In this document: in pieces, positions 15,101-21,124 of the stretch
Layout of the letters: every line of letters begins with the position of its first letter
Numbering within the stretch: position 1 is the first letter of the stretch
IMG/VR virus record: IMGVR_UViG_3300035199_000669
Location: 1 to 25,660 of that record
Reading direction: 5' to 3' (one strand)
Source of the DNA: a virus
DNA length: 25,660 nt
The notes under the pieces: model-generated
The model's database searches: none
What the model saw: the letters and a program-made list of their open reading frames with translations, nothing else
What the model was told of the DNA's origin: nothing
Translations under genes and position numbers: made by a program

Positions 15101-15570
15101 CAGGCCTCCCGGTTGTGAACACGACCGAGAGAGTGGTTAAAAAGGATAGAGATAAGCTTTATACTGCCAATATCAACCCGATTGCAACGTTCCCGTCAGA
15201 GGGCATTGTGGTGTTCGGCCAGAAGACCCTTCAGGTTACGCCTTCGGCTTTGGACAGAATTAATGTGCGTCGTCTCTTAATCTATCTGAAGAAAGAGGTT
15301 TCTCGTATGGCCGCAACAATTCTGTTTGACCAGAACGTTCAGGCCACATGGACTAGGTTTAAGAACCAAGTTGAGCCTTTCTTGGGCAGCGTTCAGTCTA
15401 GGCTTGGCATTACGGAGTTCAAGGTCGTCCTTGACGAGACCACCACAACCCCAGATATGGTTGATAGAAATATCTTGTATGCTAAGATTTTCCTCAAGCC
15501 GGCAAGGGCAATCGAATTTATTGCGATTGATTTCGTGATTACTAGAACTGGCGCCGCATTTGAGGATTAA
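12109..15570 (+). CDS. 18: Contractile tail sheath protein, T4 gp18-like, giant form
   Basis: This 1153-residue sheath subunit has family-defining ends. The N-terminal SPGIFLREVDNSQFP then VGPTIIGRFTSGPA (residues about 13-48) is typical. So is the C-terminal core LQVTPSALDRINVRRLLIYL, followed by an ATWTRFKNQVEPFL segment and a final hydrophobic strand (about 1040-1153) that links neighbouring subunits. T4 gp18 has 659 residues, so almost 500 are extra and lie in the middle. Residues about 505-650 look like a separate beta domain rich in Thr/Val/Ala (TITVTVADVDNIGQGD, a central AIATAINNN, ending NFTDGS), of a kind repeated in many phage surface proteins. Extra domains of this sort project outwards from the sheath. 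AGGAG precedes the ATG, and an ACTATTTA motif lies upstream. Confidence 0.93.
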   Translation: MSSSLARKFRFVSPGIFLREVDNSQFPREPDAVGPTIIGRFTSGPAMRPTKVASLAELVETYGNPVPGASSGDVWREGNKTGPTYAAYAAFAWLNAGVAPANIFRLLGDEHDQNDGSVLGQAGWTTTSPSTTTTAVSPAGALANNGGAYGLWIIPSGSDMQNVKGTSLGTGSLAAIWYVREGALTLKGKPTSNQTQASVTAITGAAVMIHSEDSSYTFQASLIDTSYNNVYTTKFNFDRTSENYIRKVFNTDPITTNTSVVDSTTVKEGKGKYWLGETFESNLFNIVGASGDSYGVILPIHSGTINDDAHGSGSAIVGYEDHLEGFKNPESGWFFSQDLGTSNADYAAERMTKIFKFHGLDSGEWLQNNIKISIADIKAPTSLSNPYGTFTIQIRRASDTDNVPVILEQFTNCNLNPASADYVATKVGDMYMSFDYSTNRLREYGQFVNRSRFVRIEMNPSVEQGQADPATLPFGVFGPIRPFSWRVRSNDGDDGSTGTPLLSTTNVPADDDGAARTPANGAAEATITVTVADVDNIGQGDIISLVTTAGTTITCTLTGVGGTTTSSGTDGNVEAATFASGTDNTLQATSQAVAIATAINNNNFFTATNSANVVTVTQAVGGVPANTTITITELGATGLTKTNFTDGSSLVGTFVTMEDSLVASHYDPNGLTSILFGEAQVVSTGATTAGQYRYTASYAFPRTMIRKSGSDGGMGDPKEAYFGLQTGKTATDPTYDPGYADYLRRLPAGYAQTDTITGPGTNREYSWVFSLDDVKTVVDGDIAKSAYFASGSRRVGGSLTAMSSSYKQILDEGYDRFTSPLYGGFDGWDIYEAEPLANARISSTDTQYTNYAYNTVKRAIDTCADPEFVETNLMTVPGLTAKNLTKHLIDTCEARADAMAVIDIEDVYTPFTENTNSFQSNVGKVSTAISSLRARDLNSSYAATYYPWVQIRDPNTSKLVWTPPSVVALGTYASSEAKSELWFAPAGFTRGGLTDGAAGLPVVNTTERVVKKDRDKLYTANINPIATFPSEGIVVFGQKTLQVTPSALDRINVRRLLIYLKKEVSRMAATILFDQNVQATWTRFKNQVEPFLGSVQSRLGITEFKVVLDETTTTPDMVDRNILYAKIFLKPARAIEFIAIDFVITRTGAAFED

Positions 15571-15595
15571 TAAAAGGGTGAATTTTATGCTTACT

Positions 15596-15603
15596 ACTAT
15601 TTA
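15596..15603 (+). promoter_or_regulatory. Candidate phage late promoter motif ACTATTTA
   Basis: An exact octamer lies in the 57-base gap between sheath and tube genes, 24 bases before the tube ATG, and is followed by TTTTAGAG. Tube and sheath are needed in equal numbers, so a separate strong promoter is plausible. Confidence 0.5.
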
Positions 15604-15627
15604 TTTTAGAGCAAGGAGTAATAACTA

Positions 15628-16218
15628 ATGGCATTCTGGACCGACGCAACTGGGAATGATCCCAAAAGACAATTTAGATTTTTGGTAATCTTGGGCAATT
15701 TTCCTAATGGTGCCACTTGGTATGCGAAGAAGACGGGAAAACCATCTTTTACAGTCACCGAGATTGATCATAGTTATTTGAATCATACTTTTTATTATCC
15801 TGGCCGCGTTAAGTGGAATGATCTTTCTGTTACGCTTGTCGACCCAGTTTCCCCAGATGCCGTAGCCAATACTCTTTCGATGGTGCAGGCTTCTGGATAT
15901 CGTCTTCCAACTTCAATGGCCACTACGCCCGAAGAGACTTCAACAATTTCGAAGGCCAAGTCGGTTAATGCTTTGGGTGGTGTTGTCATCCAGCAGATCG
16001 ATTCGAATGGCAGCATTATTGAACAATGGACTTTAAATGGTGCTTTCCTCACGGAAGTTAACTTTGGTGAGTTAGATTATAGTTCGGATGAAATTGTAGA
16101 GGTTACTTTGAAATTCCGTTATGATTGGGCGGATTGTGTAACGGCCAACAACGCAGAACACCCAATCGGGCCTGAAAATGATTTCTTCAAGCTCGGTTCG
16201 CCGGTGGTAGGCCTTTAA
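15628..16218 (+). CDS. 19: Tail tube protein, T4 gp19-like
   Basis: This 196-residue subunit of the inner tail tube is slightly longer than T4 gp19 (163). The N-terminal DPKRQFRFLVIL and the central KKTGKPSFTVTEIDHSYLNH then FYYPGRVKWNDLSVTLVDP (about 35-75) are typical of myovirus tube proteins. The C-terminal WTLNGAFLTEVNFGELDYSS and ...EVTLKFRYDWADC (about 138-172) completes the beta-barrel hexamer-forming fold. It lies directly after the sheath gene, as in T4. AAGGAG lies before the ATG. The last 20 residues look like a flexible extension. Confidence 0.92.
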   Translation: MAFWTDATGNDPKRQFRFLVILGNFPNGATWYAKKTGKPSFTVTEIDHSYLNHTFYYPGRVKWNDLSVTLVDPVSPDAVANTLSMVQASGYRLPTSMATTPEETSTISKAKSVNALGGVVIQQIDSNGSIIEQWTLNGAFLTEVNFGELDYSSDEIVEVTLKFRYDWADCVTANNAEHPIGPENDFFKLGSPVVGL

Positions 16219-16260
16219 TCAGACATACTGGTATTACAATTTCTTTTTTTGAGGTGAAAT

Positions 16261-17103
16261 TTGAGTAGAAATAATGACGAGCGCATCGGCGCTCGGCAAG
16301 GGGCTTCCACGGCCCCTGTTGGCTCTTCGGATGTTTTTTCTTTTTCGACGCCAACAGAATTCGTGGATTTGCCTACGGGAGGCAAGTATTATCCCGAGGA
16401 CCACCCGCTTCACGGCAAAGAGCAAGTTGAAATTCGTTTTATGACTGCCAAGGATGAAGATATTCTCTCATCCAAGACGCTCTTGAAGAAGGGCCTAGCT
16501 ATTGAAAGGTTCCTTCAGAATGTCATAATTGATAAGTCAATTAATACAGATACTCTTTATATTGGCGATAAAAATGCAATCCTGGTCGCAGCCCGCAAGA
16601 CCGGGTATGGCGAAAGATATAGCACTAGAACTACTTGTCCGTCGTGTTTGACAGTTTCAGATTATGAATTTAATTTATCAAACTTGGGTACCTATTATGG
16701 AGATGACTGGGAAGGGTATGACATCCAGTCTCGCGACGACAGAATCTTCGCCGTGACAGTTCCGCAGTCTAAAGTTGAAGTTGAAGTTCAGCTTCTTACC
16801 AGCAAAGATGAACAATACCTTGCTCGGTTGACAGCCAGCAAAAAGAAGAAAAACCTTCCAGAAACCGGCTTGACTGATCAATTTAGAATGCTGATTGTTT
16901 CTGTTAATGGTCATCGAGATTCTAAATCAATTCAGAATTTTGTTGAAGGTATGCCTGCTCGCGACTCCAGATACCTTCGCACTGCTTACGAAAAAGTCGT
17001 TCCTAATGTAGATATGAAACAATTGTTTAGCTGCTCATCATGTGACTTTGAGCAGGAGGTAGTAGTGCCCTTTACGGCGAACTTTTTTTGGCCTAAACGA
17101 TGA
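16261..17103 (+). CDS. Tail assembly chaperone / T4 baseplate-type protein with zinc-ribbon motif
   Basis: This 280-residue protein lies between the tube and tape measure genes. The block FVDLPTGGKYYPEDHPL (about 34-50), followed by VEIRFMTAKDEDIL, is typical of the T4-type baseplate/gp26-related family found in myoviruses. The same place in other long-tailed phages is held by tail assembly chaperones such as lambda G. Two Cys pairs, C126-x-x-C129 and C258-x-x-C261, could bind zinc. The start is TTG with GAGGTG four bases upstream. The C-terminus reads NFFWPKR before the stop. At the FF codons a run of seven T allows ribosomes to slip into a longer frame that continues to 17335. The short form should be the major product and the long form the minor one, by analogy with G and GT. 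Confidence 0.75.
   Translation: MSRNNDERIGARQGASTAPVGSSDVFSFSTPTEFVDLPTGGKYYPEDHPLHGKEQVEIRFMTAKDEDILSSKTLLKKGLAIERFLQNVIIDKSINTDTLYIGDKNAILVAARKTGYGERYSTRTTCPSCLTVSDYEFNLSNLGTYYGDDWEGYDIQSRDDRIFAVTVPQSKVEVEVQLLTSKDEQYLARLTASKKKKNLPETGLTDQFRMLIVSVNGHRDSKSIQNFVEGMPARDSRYLRTAYEKVVPNVDMKQLFSCSSCDFEQEVVVPFTANFFWPKR
17083..17089 (+). promoter_or_regulatory. Putative slippery site for a +1 or -2 ribosomal frameshift
   Basis: Seven consecutive T span two Phe codons and the next first base, followed by GG. In the zero frame the codons are AAC TTT TTT TGG. Slipping one base forward or two bases back re-pairs Phe tRNA perfectly on TTT and opens the 81-codon frame. Phage Mu uses a -2 shift in the equivalent tail gene, and lambda uses -1. 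Confidence 0.65.
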
Positions 17104-17335
17104 ATACATAGCTTCCGTATATGAAGAGTTTTTCCTTTTAAAATACCATGGTGGCTGGAGTTTTACCGAGGCGTATAATCTTCCAACTGTTTTAAGAAGA
17201 TGGTTCCTTCAAAGGTTGGCTGACCAACTTAAGAGAGAAAAGGAAGCCATGGAACGTGCCTCTAAGGGCGGATCCAAAACCTATAATGCCGGCGAAGGCC
17301 CCCCTGCTGGCCCGCATATGAAACCAAGAGGCTGA
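17090..17335 (+). CDS. 81-codon frameshift extension of the tail assembly chaperone (GT-like)
   Basis: This frame runs from 17066 to a TGA at 17333-17335. It has no ATG, GTG or TTG before the conserved-looking part; the first is a TTG at 17216. It therefore needs a shift from the upstream gene. The product reads GLNDEYIASVYEEFFLLKYH, then GGWSFTEAYNLPTVLRRWFL and a charged helix QRLADQLKREKEAMERA, ending in a Gly/Pro-rich tail. The composition is that of a real protein. Short 'GGWSF-EAY-LP-LR-WF' proteins next to tail genes of marine T4-like phages look similar to me. The frame ends exactly within a strong terminator, which confirms it as the true end of the unit. By analogy with lambda GpGT, the long form would bind the tape measure protein. 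Confidence 0.75.
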   Translation, partial: GLNDEYIASVYEEFFLLKYHGGWSFTEAYNLPTVLRRWFLQRLADQLKREKEAMERASKGGSKTYNAGEGPPAGPHMKPRG

Positions 17336-17362
17336 AAGTATTGACTTTCAGCCTTATTTGTT
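17330..17362 (+). terminator. Rho-independent terminator overlapping the extension stop codon
   Basis: GGCTGAAAGT (17330-17339), an ATTG loop and ACTTTCAGCC (17344-17353) form a perfect 10-bp stem, followed by TTATTTGTTTTT. The TGA of the frameshift extension is inside the left arm, so ribosomes completing the long form would reach the hairpin. Confidence 0.92.
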
Positions 17363-17369
17363 TTTCGAA

Positions 17370-17377
17370 ACTATTTA
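17370..17377 (+). promoter_or_regulatory. Candidate phage late promoter motif ACTATTTA
   Basis: An exact octamer lies just after the terminator and 23 bases before the next ATG, with the context ACTATTTAACATATGA, nearly the same as the copy at 9247. Its place directly after a terminator supports a promoter role. Confidence 0.55.
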
Positions 17378-17400
17378 ACATATGATGGAGATTATTTAAG

Positions 17401-17745
17401 ATGCAAAGTATTAATGAAGAGAAACTGCAACCAATTATAATTGATTTTGAAGAATTAAAATCCAAGAAACTTAATGAAAGCTACTACTCTATGATGGGCG
17501 CTTGGATTAAAATGATTATTGATAATATGTTTGGGACAAGTTTTGCAGGGTTAAATCTCCAAATTCGCGGCACCGAAAGAGAAGTGCGTTCTTTTACCAA
17601 TGCCGTCGCAAGTGAAAAGAAACATATTCAGACTGCAAGAGACTATGGCTTGAATAATCCGAGAACATATAAATCAAGAGCAATATTGAGCAAAGCCGTA
17701 AAAGGCTTTGAAAAAGCGACTGGCTTAAAATGGCCGTTCAAGTAG
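17401..17745 (+). CDS. Small protein of the tail region, function unknown
   Basis: This 114-residue, mixed-charge, probably helical protein includes LNESYYSMMGAWIKMIIDNM (about 24-43), IRGTEREVRSFTNAVASEKK (55-74), and a C-terminal NPRTYKSRAILSKAVKGFEK ending TGLKWPFK. I recall similar WPFK-ending proteins next to tape measure genes in marine T4-like phages, but no role is established. It begins a new unit behind an ACTATTTA motif, and the tape measure gene follows 11 bases after its stop. A tail assembly or baseplate-associated role is inferred from position. T4 gp51 is a small catalyst of hub assembly that might be comparable, but no sequence link is visible. Confidence 0.55.
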   Translation: MQSINEEKLQPIIIDFEELKSKKLNESYYSMMGAWIKMIIDNMFGTSFAGLNLQIRGTEREVRSFTNAVASEKKHIQTARDYGLNNPRTYKSRAILSKAVKGFEKATGLKWPFK

Positions 17746-17756
17746 GACTAATTTAA

Positions 17757-19847
17757 ATGGCTGATGAAACAGGTAAATTAACCTCGGAAGAATTGGCGGT
17801 TAAGGCACAAAAGCTTGCCAACCTCAATGAACAGTATAAAGCTTATATCAAGCTTGTCGCAGAGGACGCCGAGGCAGCGGCGGCATGGGGTAAGGAAATG
17901 GCCGCCGTTAAGGCGGAAATGGATGATCTGTCAGGTGCGATTGAAGACCACAACAAAACGGTCGATGACGCCGCCAAAGCCACCGCCGCTCTCAAAGCAG
18001 AATACGAAAAAACAGTCGGAACAGCCAAAACTTTAATTACAGGCCTCACGGGCCTTGGAGAGGGTTGGAAACAAACTGCTGCCGGTACTTTATTCGCGAC
18101 GGATTCGACGAAGGCTTGGAGCCAAGCAGCGAAAGAAACGATTACTGTACAAAATATATTAGGCACCATAATGAAGACGGTCGTGGAAGAAACCGTCATG
18201 CTAACAAAATCCACAGACGAAGCATTTGTAAGCTTTAACCAAGCCACTGGTATGATTGATGAATACGGAGACGGCCTCAAGGCGGCTGAGTACGAGCTTC
18301 GCGCCAGCGGTGTTAGTATCGGAGATTTGGCCACAGCCAACCAGGTCTTAATCGAGGGCTTTAGAGAGTTTACAACGCTAACAGGGGAACAACAACAAGA
18401 ACTTATAGAAACAACAGGTTTGTTGGACAAGATGGGCGTTTCCTCAGATGCTATGGCTAAAAATATGGATTTCTTATCCAACTCTGTTGGGCTAACAGGA
18501 GACCAGCTTGCACAAACTGAAATTGATATTTATAACTTGGGTAAAGAGATTGGCATAGGTGGCCCAGCCGCAATCGAGGCTTTCACTGCTGCCGGCCCAA
18601 AACTGGCCAAGTTCGGTGGAGACGCCGTTGATGTTTTTGCGGATACTGCAAGAGCGGCCAAGGAAGCCAGAATGTCCATAGAGGAACTTATGAGTGTTAC
18701 CGATACATTTGATAAGTTTGACACAGCGGCCGATTCAGTTGGCCGCCTTAACGCCCTATTGGGTGGCCCATTTTTAAACACCATGGAAATGGTCATGGAG
18801 ACCGATCCAGCAACAAGACTCGGAATGATTTCAGATGCTCTTTCATCCGCCGGAAAAGATTTTGAGTCGATGTCATATTATGAAAGGCAAGCAATTGCCG
18901 ATGCAGCCGGCTTAGCAGATGTGAGCGAATTGGCAAATATTATGGCAGGAGATTTTGACAATTTAACCGGCGGTATGCAAGAGAATTCTATGACCCAAGA
19001 AGAGCTTCGAGAACAAACGCACAAATTCAACACATTAGCAGAAGAATTTCATCAAGTTATGCAAATGGTTGCTCTTCAGTTTAAGCCGGTTGTCGACGGG
19101 TTGAAAGCCATGCTACATTGGGTGCAGGAATTGCTGGGCGATTCGGGGCTTGGATATCTGATTGGTGTGATAGTTGTAGCAGTAGTGGTCATCAAAGGCT
19201 TATATACGGCTCTTTTGGTTACGACCGGTGTTATTAAATCAATCACAGCAGCCCAGGCCGCGTGGGGTGTTGTTAAAGGGTGGTTTACGGGGGTAACGCT
19301 GGCCGAAGCTGCCGCCACCGACACCGCAGCCGCCAGCAATGTGGTATTTGGTCTTTCTTTGGCAGGTACACTTGAAATTATGGCCGCCGCAGTTCCAGTT
19401 ATCGCTGCTCTGGGCTTGGCTATGTTAGAAGTGGGAGCAGCTATTTTTCTTGCTGCTGCGGGTTTCGCCGCGATTATCTATGCTTCTTCGCTTGTTATTA
19501 AGTCAATAGCTATGATTGTCGAAGCTATTGGTGGCGTTGTTGAAGGCTTAGCCGCCTTAAGTGGTGATCAATTCTTGCAGGCCGCCATGGGCGTGGCCGT
19601 ATTGGCTAAAGCGATTAGCGATTTGCCAGTTTTCAAAACCATTTTGCTCAACGCTACATTTGCCTCAGCAGCAGCTTACGAAGCTTCGGCCGCCATCAGA
19701 GAGTCCGCCGCAGCTAATAGGGCAGCAGGAGCAACAAACGTAAATGTTGGGGGAAGTGTACAACAGCCAGTCAGCGTGATGCTTGGGGAACGCAAACTCG
19801 GCGGCTTCGTTCTTAACACTATGCTGGAAGCCCTCCCAGGTAGGTAA
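17757..19847 (+). CDS. Tail tape measure protein
   Basis: This 696-residue protein should set tail length and sit inside the tube. The N-terminal 90 residues are helical and coiled-coil-like with many Ala/Glu/Lys. Long Ala-rich helices follow up to about 440. There are hydrophobic segments at about 464-495 (LIGVIVVAVVVIKGL) and about 530-605, typical of tape measures that insert into the host membrane on DNA delivery. The C-terminus has NVNVGGSVQQPVSVMLGERK, then LGGFVL, a beta-like ending common in these proteins. T4 gp29 has 590 residues. At roughly 0.15 nm per residue this predicts a tail of about 100 nm (an estimate). The gene lies after the chaperone and before baseplate genes, as expected. 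No peptidase or lysozyme domain is visible. Confidence 0.85.
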   Translation: MADETGKLTSEELAVKAQKLANLNEQYKAYIKLVAEDAEAAAAWGKEMAAVKAEMDDLSGAIEDHNKTVDDAAKATAALKAEYEKTVGTAKTLITGLTGLGEGWKQTAAGTLFATDSTKAWSQAAKETITVQNILGTIMKTVVEETVMLTKSTDEAFVSFNQATGMIDEYGDGLKAAEYELRASGVSIGDLATANQVLIEGFREFTTLTGEQQQELIETTGLLDKMGVSSDAMAKNMDFLSNSVGLTGDQLAQTEIDIYNLGKEIGIGGPAAIEAFTAAGPKLAKFGGDAVDVFADTARAAKEARMSIEELMSVTDTFDKFDTAADSVGRLNALLGGPFLNTMEMVMETDPATRLGMISDALSSAGKDFESMSYYERQAIADAAGLADVSELANIMAGDFDNLTGGMQENSMTQEELREQTHKFNTLAEEFHQVMQMVALQFKPVVDGLKAMLHWVQELLGDSGLGYLIGVIVVAVVVIKGLYTALLVTTGVIKSITAAQAAWGVVKGWFTGVTLAEAAATDTAAASNVVFGLSLAGTLEIMAAAVPVIAALGLAMLEVGAAIFLAAAGFAAIIYASSLVIKSIAMIVEAIGGVVEGLAALSGDQFLQAAMGVAVLAKAISDLPVFKTILLNATFASAAAYEASAAIRESAAANRAAGATNVNVGGSVQQPVSVMLGERKLGGFVLNTMLEALPGR

Positions 19848-19875
19848 AGCTAAAGTTGTTTTTTTCACCACAACC

Positions 19876-19883
19876 CCTACTTA
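19876..19883 (+). promoter_or_regulatory. Possible late promoter, CCTACTTA variant
   Basis: This is a two-mismatch relative of ACTATTTA that resembles the ACTACTTATAA copy at 6269. It lies 18 bases before the ATG at 19902. The case is weak and is listed because its spacing fits the other sites. Confidence 0.22.
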
Positions 19884-19901
19884 TAATTGGAGGTATTTAT
19901 A

Positions 19902-20729
19902 ATGGCAGATTCATCCAGTTCGTCTGAGAGCACCGGAATCTTTTCATCACTTTCCAGTTGGCTCGGCGAAGATCCGCCGGATCCAGTCAGGTCGTCAGAC
20001 GCAGCCTTTGATTCGACGTTCTCGCCGTCAACGTCACTACTCTCTCCTGTTGACGCGACTAACTTATATCAGCAGGAAATTTCTGCCACCATATACATTA
20101 CTCACGTCCCTTCGGGCAAGGGGGTTTCTTTTAAGGGAATGTTAACGCAATTTAGTGATCAGTTTACTTCAAACTGGAATCCTGAGACGGTTTATGGGCG
20201 AATGGACGATATCCACACCTTTCAGAATACTAAACGGCAGATAAATATTGGTTTTGTTATCCCGGCTTTTGATGCTGAGGAAGCGAGATGCAACCTTTCC
20301 AAAGTTACCACTTTGGCTAGGATGCTTTACCCATCATATTCTGGCGACGGAACCGACGTTTCAAATCTTACAAAAGCACCACTTTTGAGGCTTAAATTTA
20401 TGAATTTTGTTCAAGATGGCCGCAACGGCGGAAGTCTTCTCGGAAAGATGAATGGATTTTCATTTGCTCCCGTATTGGAAAGTGGATTTTTTGATTATCC
20501 CGGTTTTCTCTACCCGAAGACAATTAATGTGGACTTCACCTATGATGTTCTTCACGAACATGTTATGGGCTGGACAGAAAACGACGACGCGAAACTCGAA
20601 TGGGATGCATCCGGCCCAACTTTCCCGTATTCGATTCCTGCCATCCCAACATCCAATACCAGCACCACGGGGGCTGCCCCCACCGAGGAGGATGAGGCTG
20701 CCGATGTCGAAGCCGCGCTATCCGCGTAA
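19902..20729 (+). CDS. Baseplate tail-tube junction protein, gp48/gp54-like
   Basis: This 275-residue protein has a Ser-rich, acidic N-terminus (residues 4-50) followed by a tube-like domain. It includes ISATIYITHVP, FKGMLTQFSDQFTSNWNPET then VYGRMDDIHTFQNTKRQINI, an acidic FDAEEARCNL and LARMLYPSY. This pattern (W-N, Y-G-R-M-D, F-x-N-T-x-R, M-L-Y-P) is typical of myovirus baseplate proteins that form the first tube-like rings on the hub, such as T4 gp48 and gp54. Which of the two it represents cannot be decided. The ATG at 19902 is chosen over an in-frame TTG at 19887 because GGAGG lies eight bases before it. The C-terminus is acidic and Ala/Thr-rich. Confidence 0.68.
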   Translation: MADSSSSSESTGIFSSLSSWLGEDPPDPVRSSDAAFDSTFSPSTSLLSPVDATNLYQQEISATIYITHVPSGKGVSFKGMLTQFSDQFTSNWNPETVYGRMDDIHTFQNTKRQINIGFVIPAFDAEEARCNLSKVTTLARMLYPSYSGDGTDVSNLTKAPLLRLKFMNFVQDGRNGGSLLGKMNGFSFAPVLESGFFDYPGFLYPKTINVDFTYDVLHEHVMGWTENDDAKLEWDASGPTFPYSIPAIPTSNTSTTGAAPTEEDEAADVEAALSA

Positions 20730-20773
20730 CTCTAGAGCGCCCTCTAGTGATCACTTAACCAAGGAGATAACAA

Positions 20774-21115
20774 ATGCCATCTAGATATTCAGGTAGAAGG
20801 ATTGTAAGAAACACGTCTGATATATATAAAGAGTTTAGAGAAGAAAGAGATGTTCTCATCATAAATCAATATAAAACTCCTCGATTAAAGCATTTAACGT
20901 CCGCGCAGAGAGTCGGGCTTGTCAGGGAGAAGCATGTTTGGAAAACAGGTGATCGTTATTGGAAGTTGGCCACAGAGCATTACGGAGATCCAAAACTCTG
21001 GTGGGTTATTGCTTGGTATAACCAGAAGCCAACGGAAGGACACTTGACTATCGGCGATACCATTCTCATTCCCAAGCCCCTCCAGCGTGTTTTGGAAATG
21101 ATGAGATATTATTGA
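20774..21115 (+). CDS. 53: Baseplate wedge protein with LysM-like domain, gp53-like
   Basis: This 113-residue protein has residues 53-101 forming a LysM-type fold: KHVWKTGDRYWKLATEHYGD, PKLWWVIAWYN, then IGDTILIPKP. LysM-like domains occur in T4 gp53, which ties baseplate wedges together, and in the small 'gpX' proteins that follow tape measure genes in P2- and Mu-type phages. The N-terminal 50 residues are basic. It is shorter than T4 gp53 (196), so it is either a reduced gp53 or a gpX-type hub connector. AAGGAG lies seven bases before the ATG, and the following large gene starts nine bases after the stop. Confidence 0.72.
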   Translation: MPSRYSGRRIVRNTSDIYKEFREERDVLIINQYKTPRLKHLTSAQRVGLVREKHVWKTGDRYWKLATEHYGDPKLWWVIAWYNQKPTEGHLTIGDTILIPKPLQRVLEMMRYY

Positions 21116-21124
21116 GGTTGAGAT

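Noticed and set aside
17843-18481. A 212-codon open frame on the minus strand opposite the tape measure gene
   Set aside because: It is antisense to an Ala-rich, clearly coding gene; such composition keeps the complementary strand open. No ribosome site, and no protein family resemblance.
20732-20747. CTAGAG/CTCTAG hairpin after the gp48/gp54-like gene
   Set aside because: Short stem without a T run, and genes continue closely on both sides.
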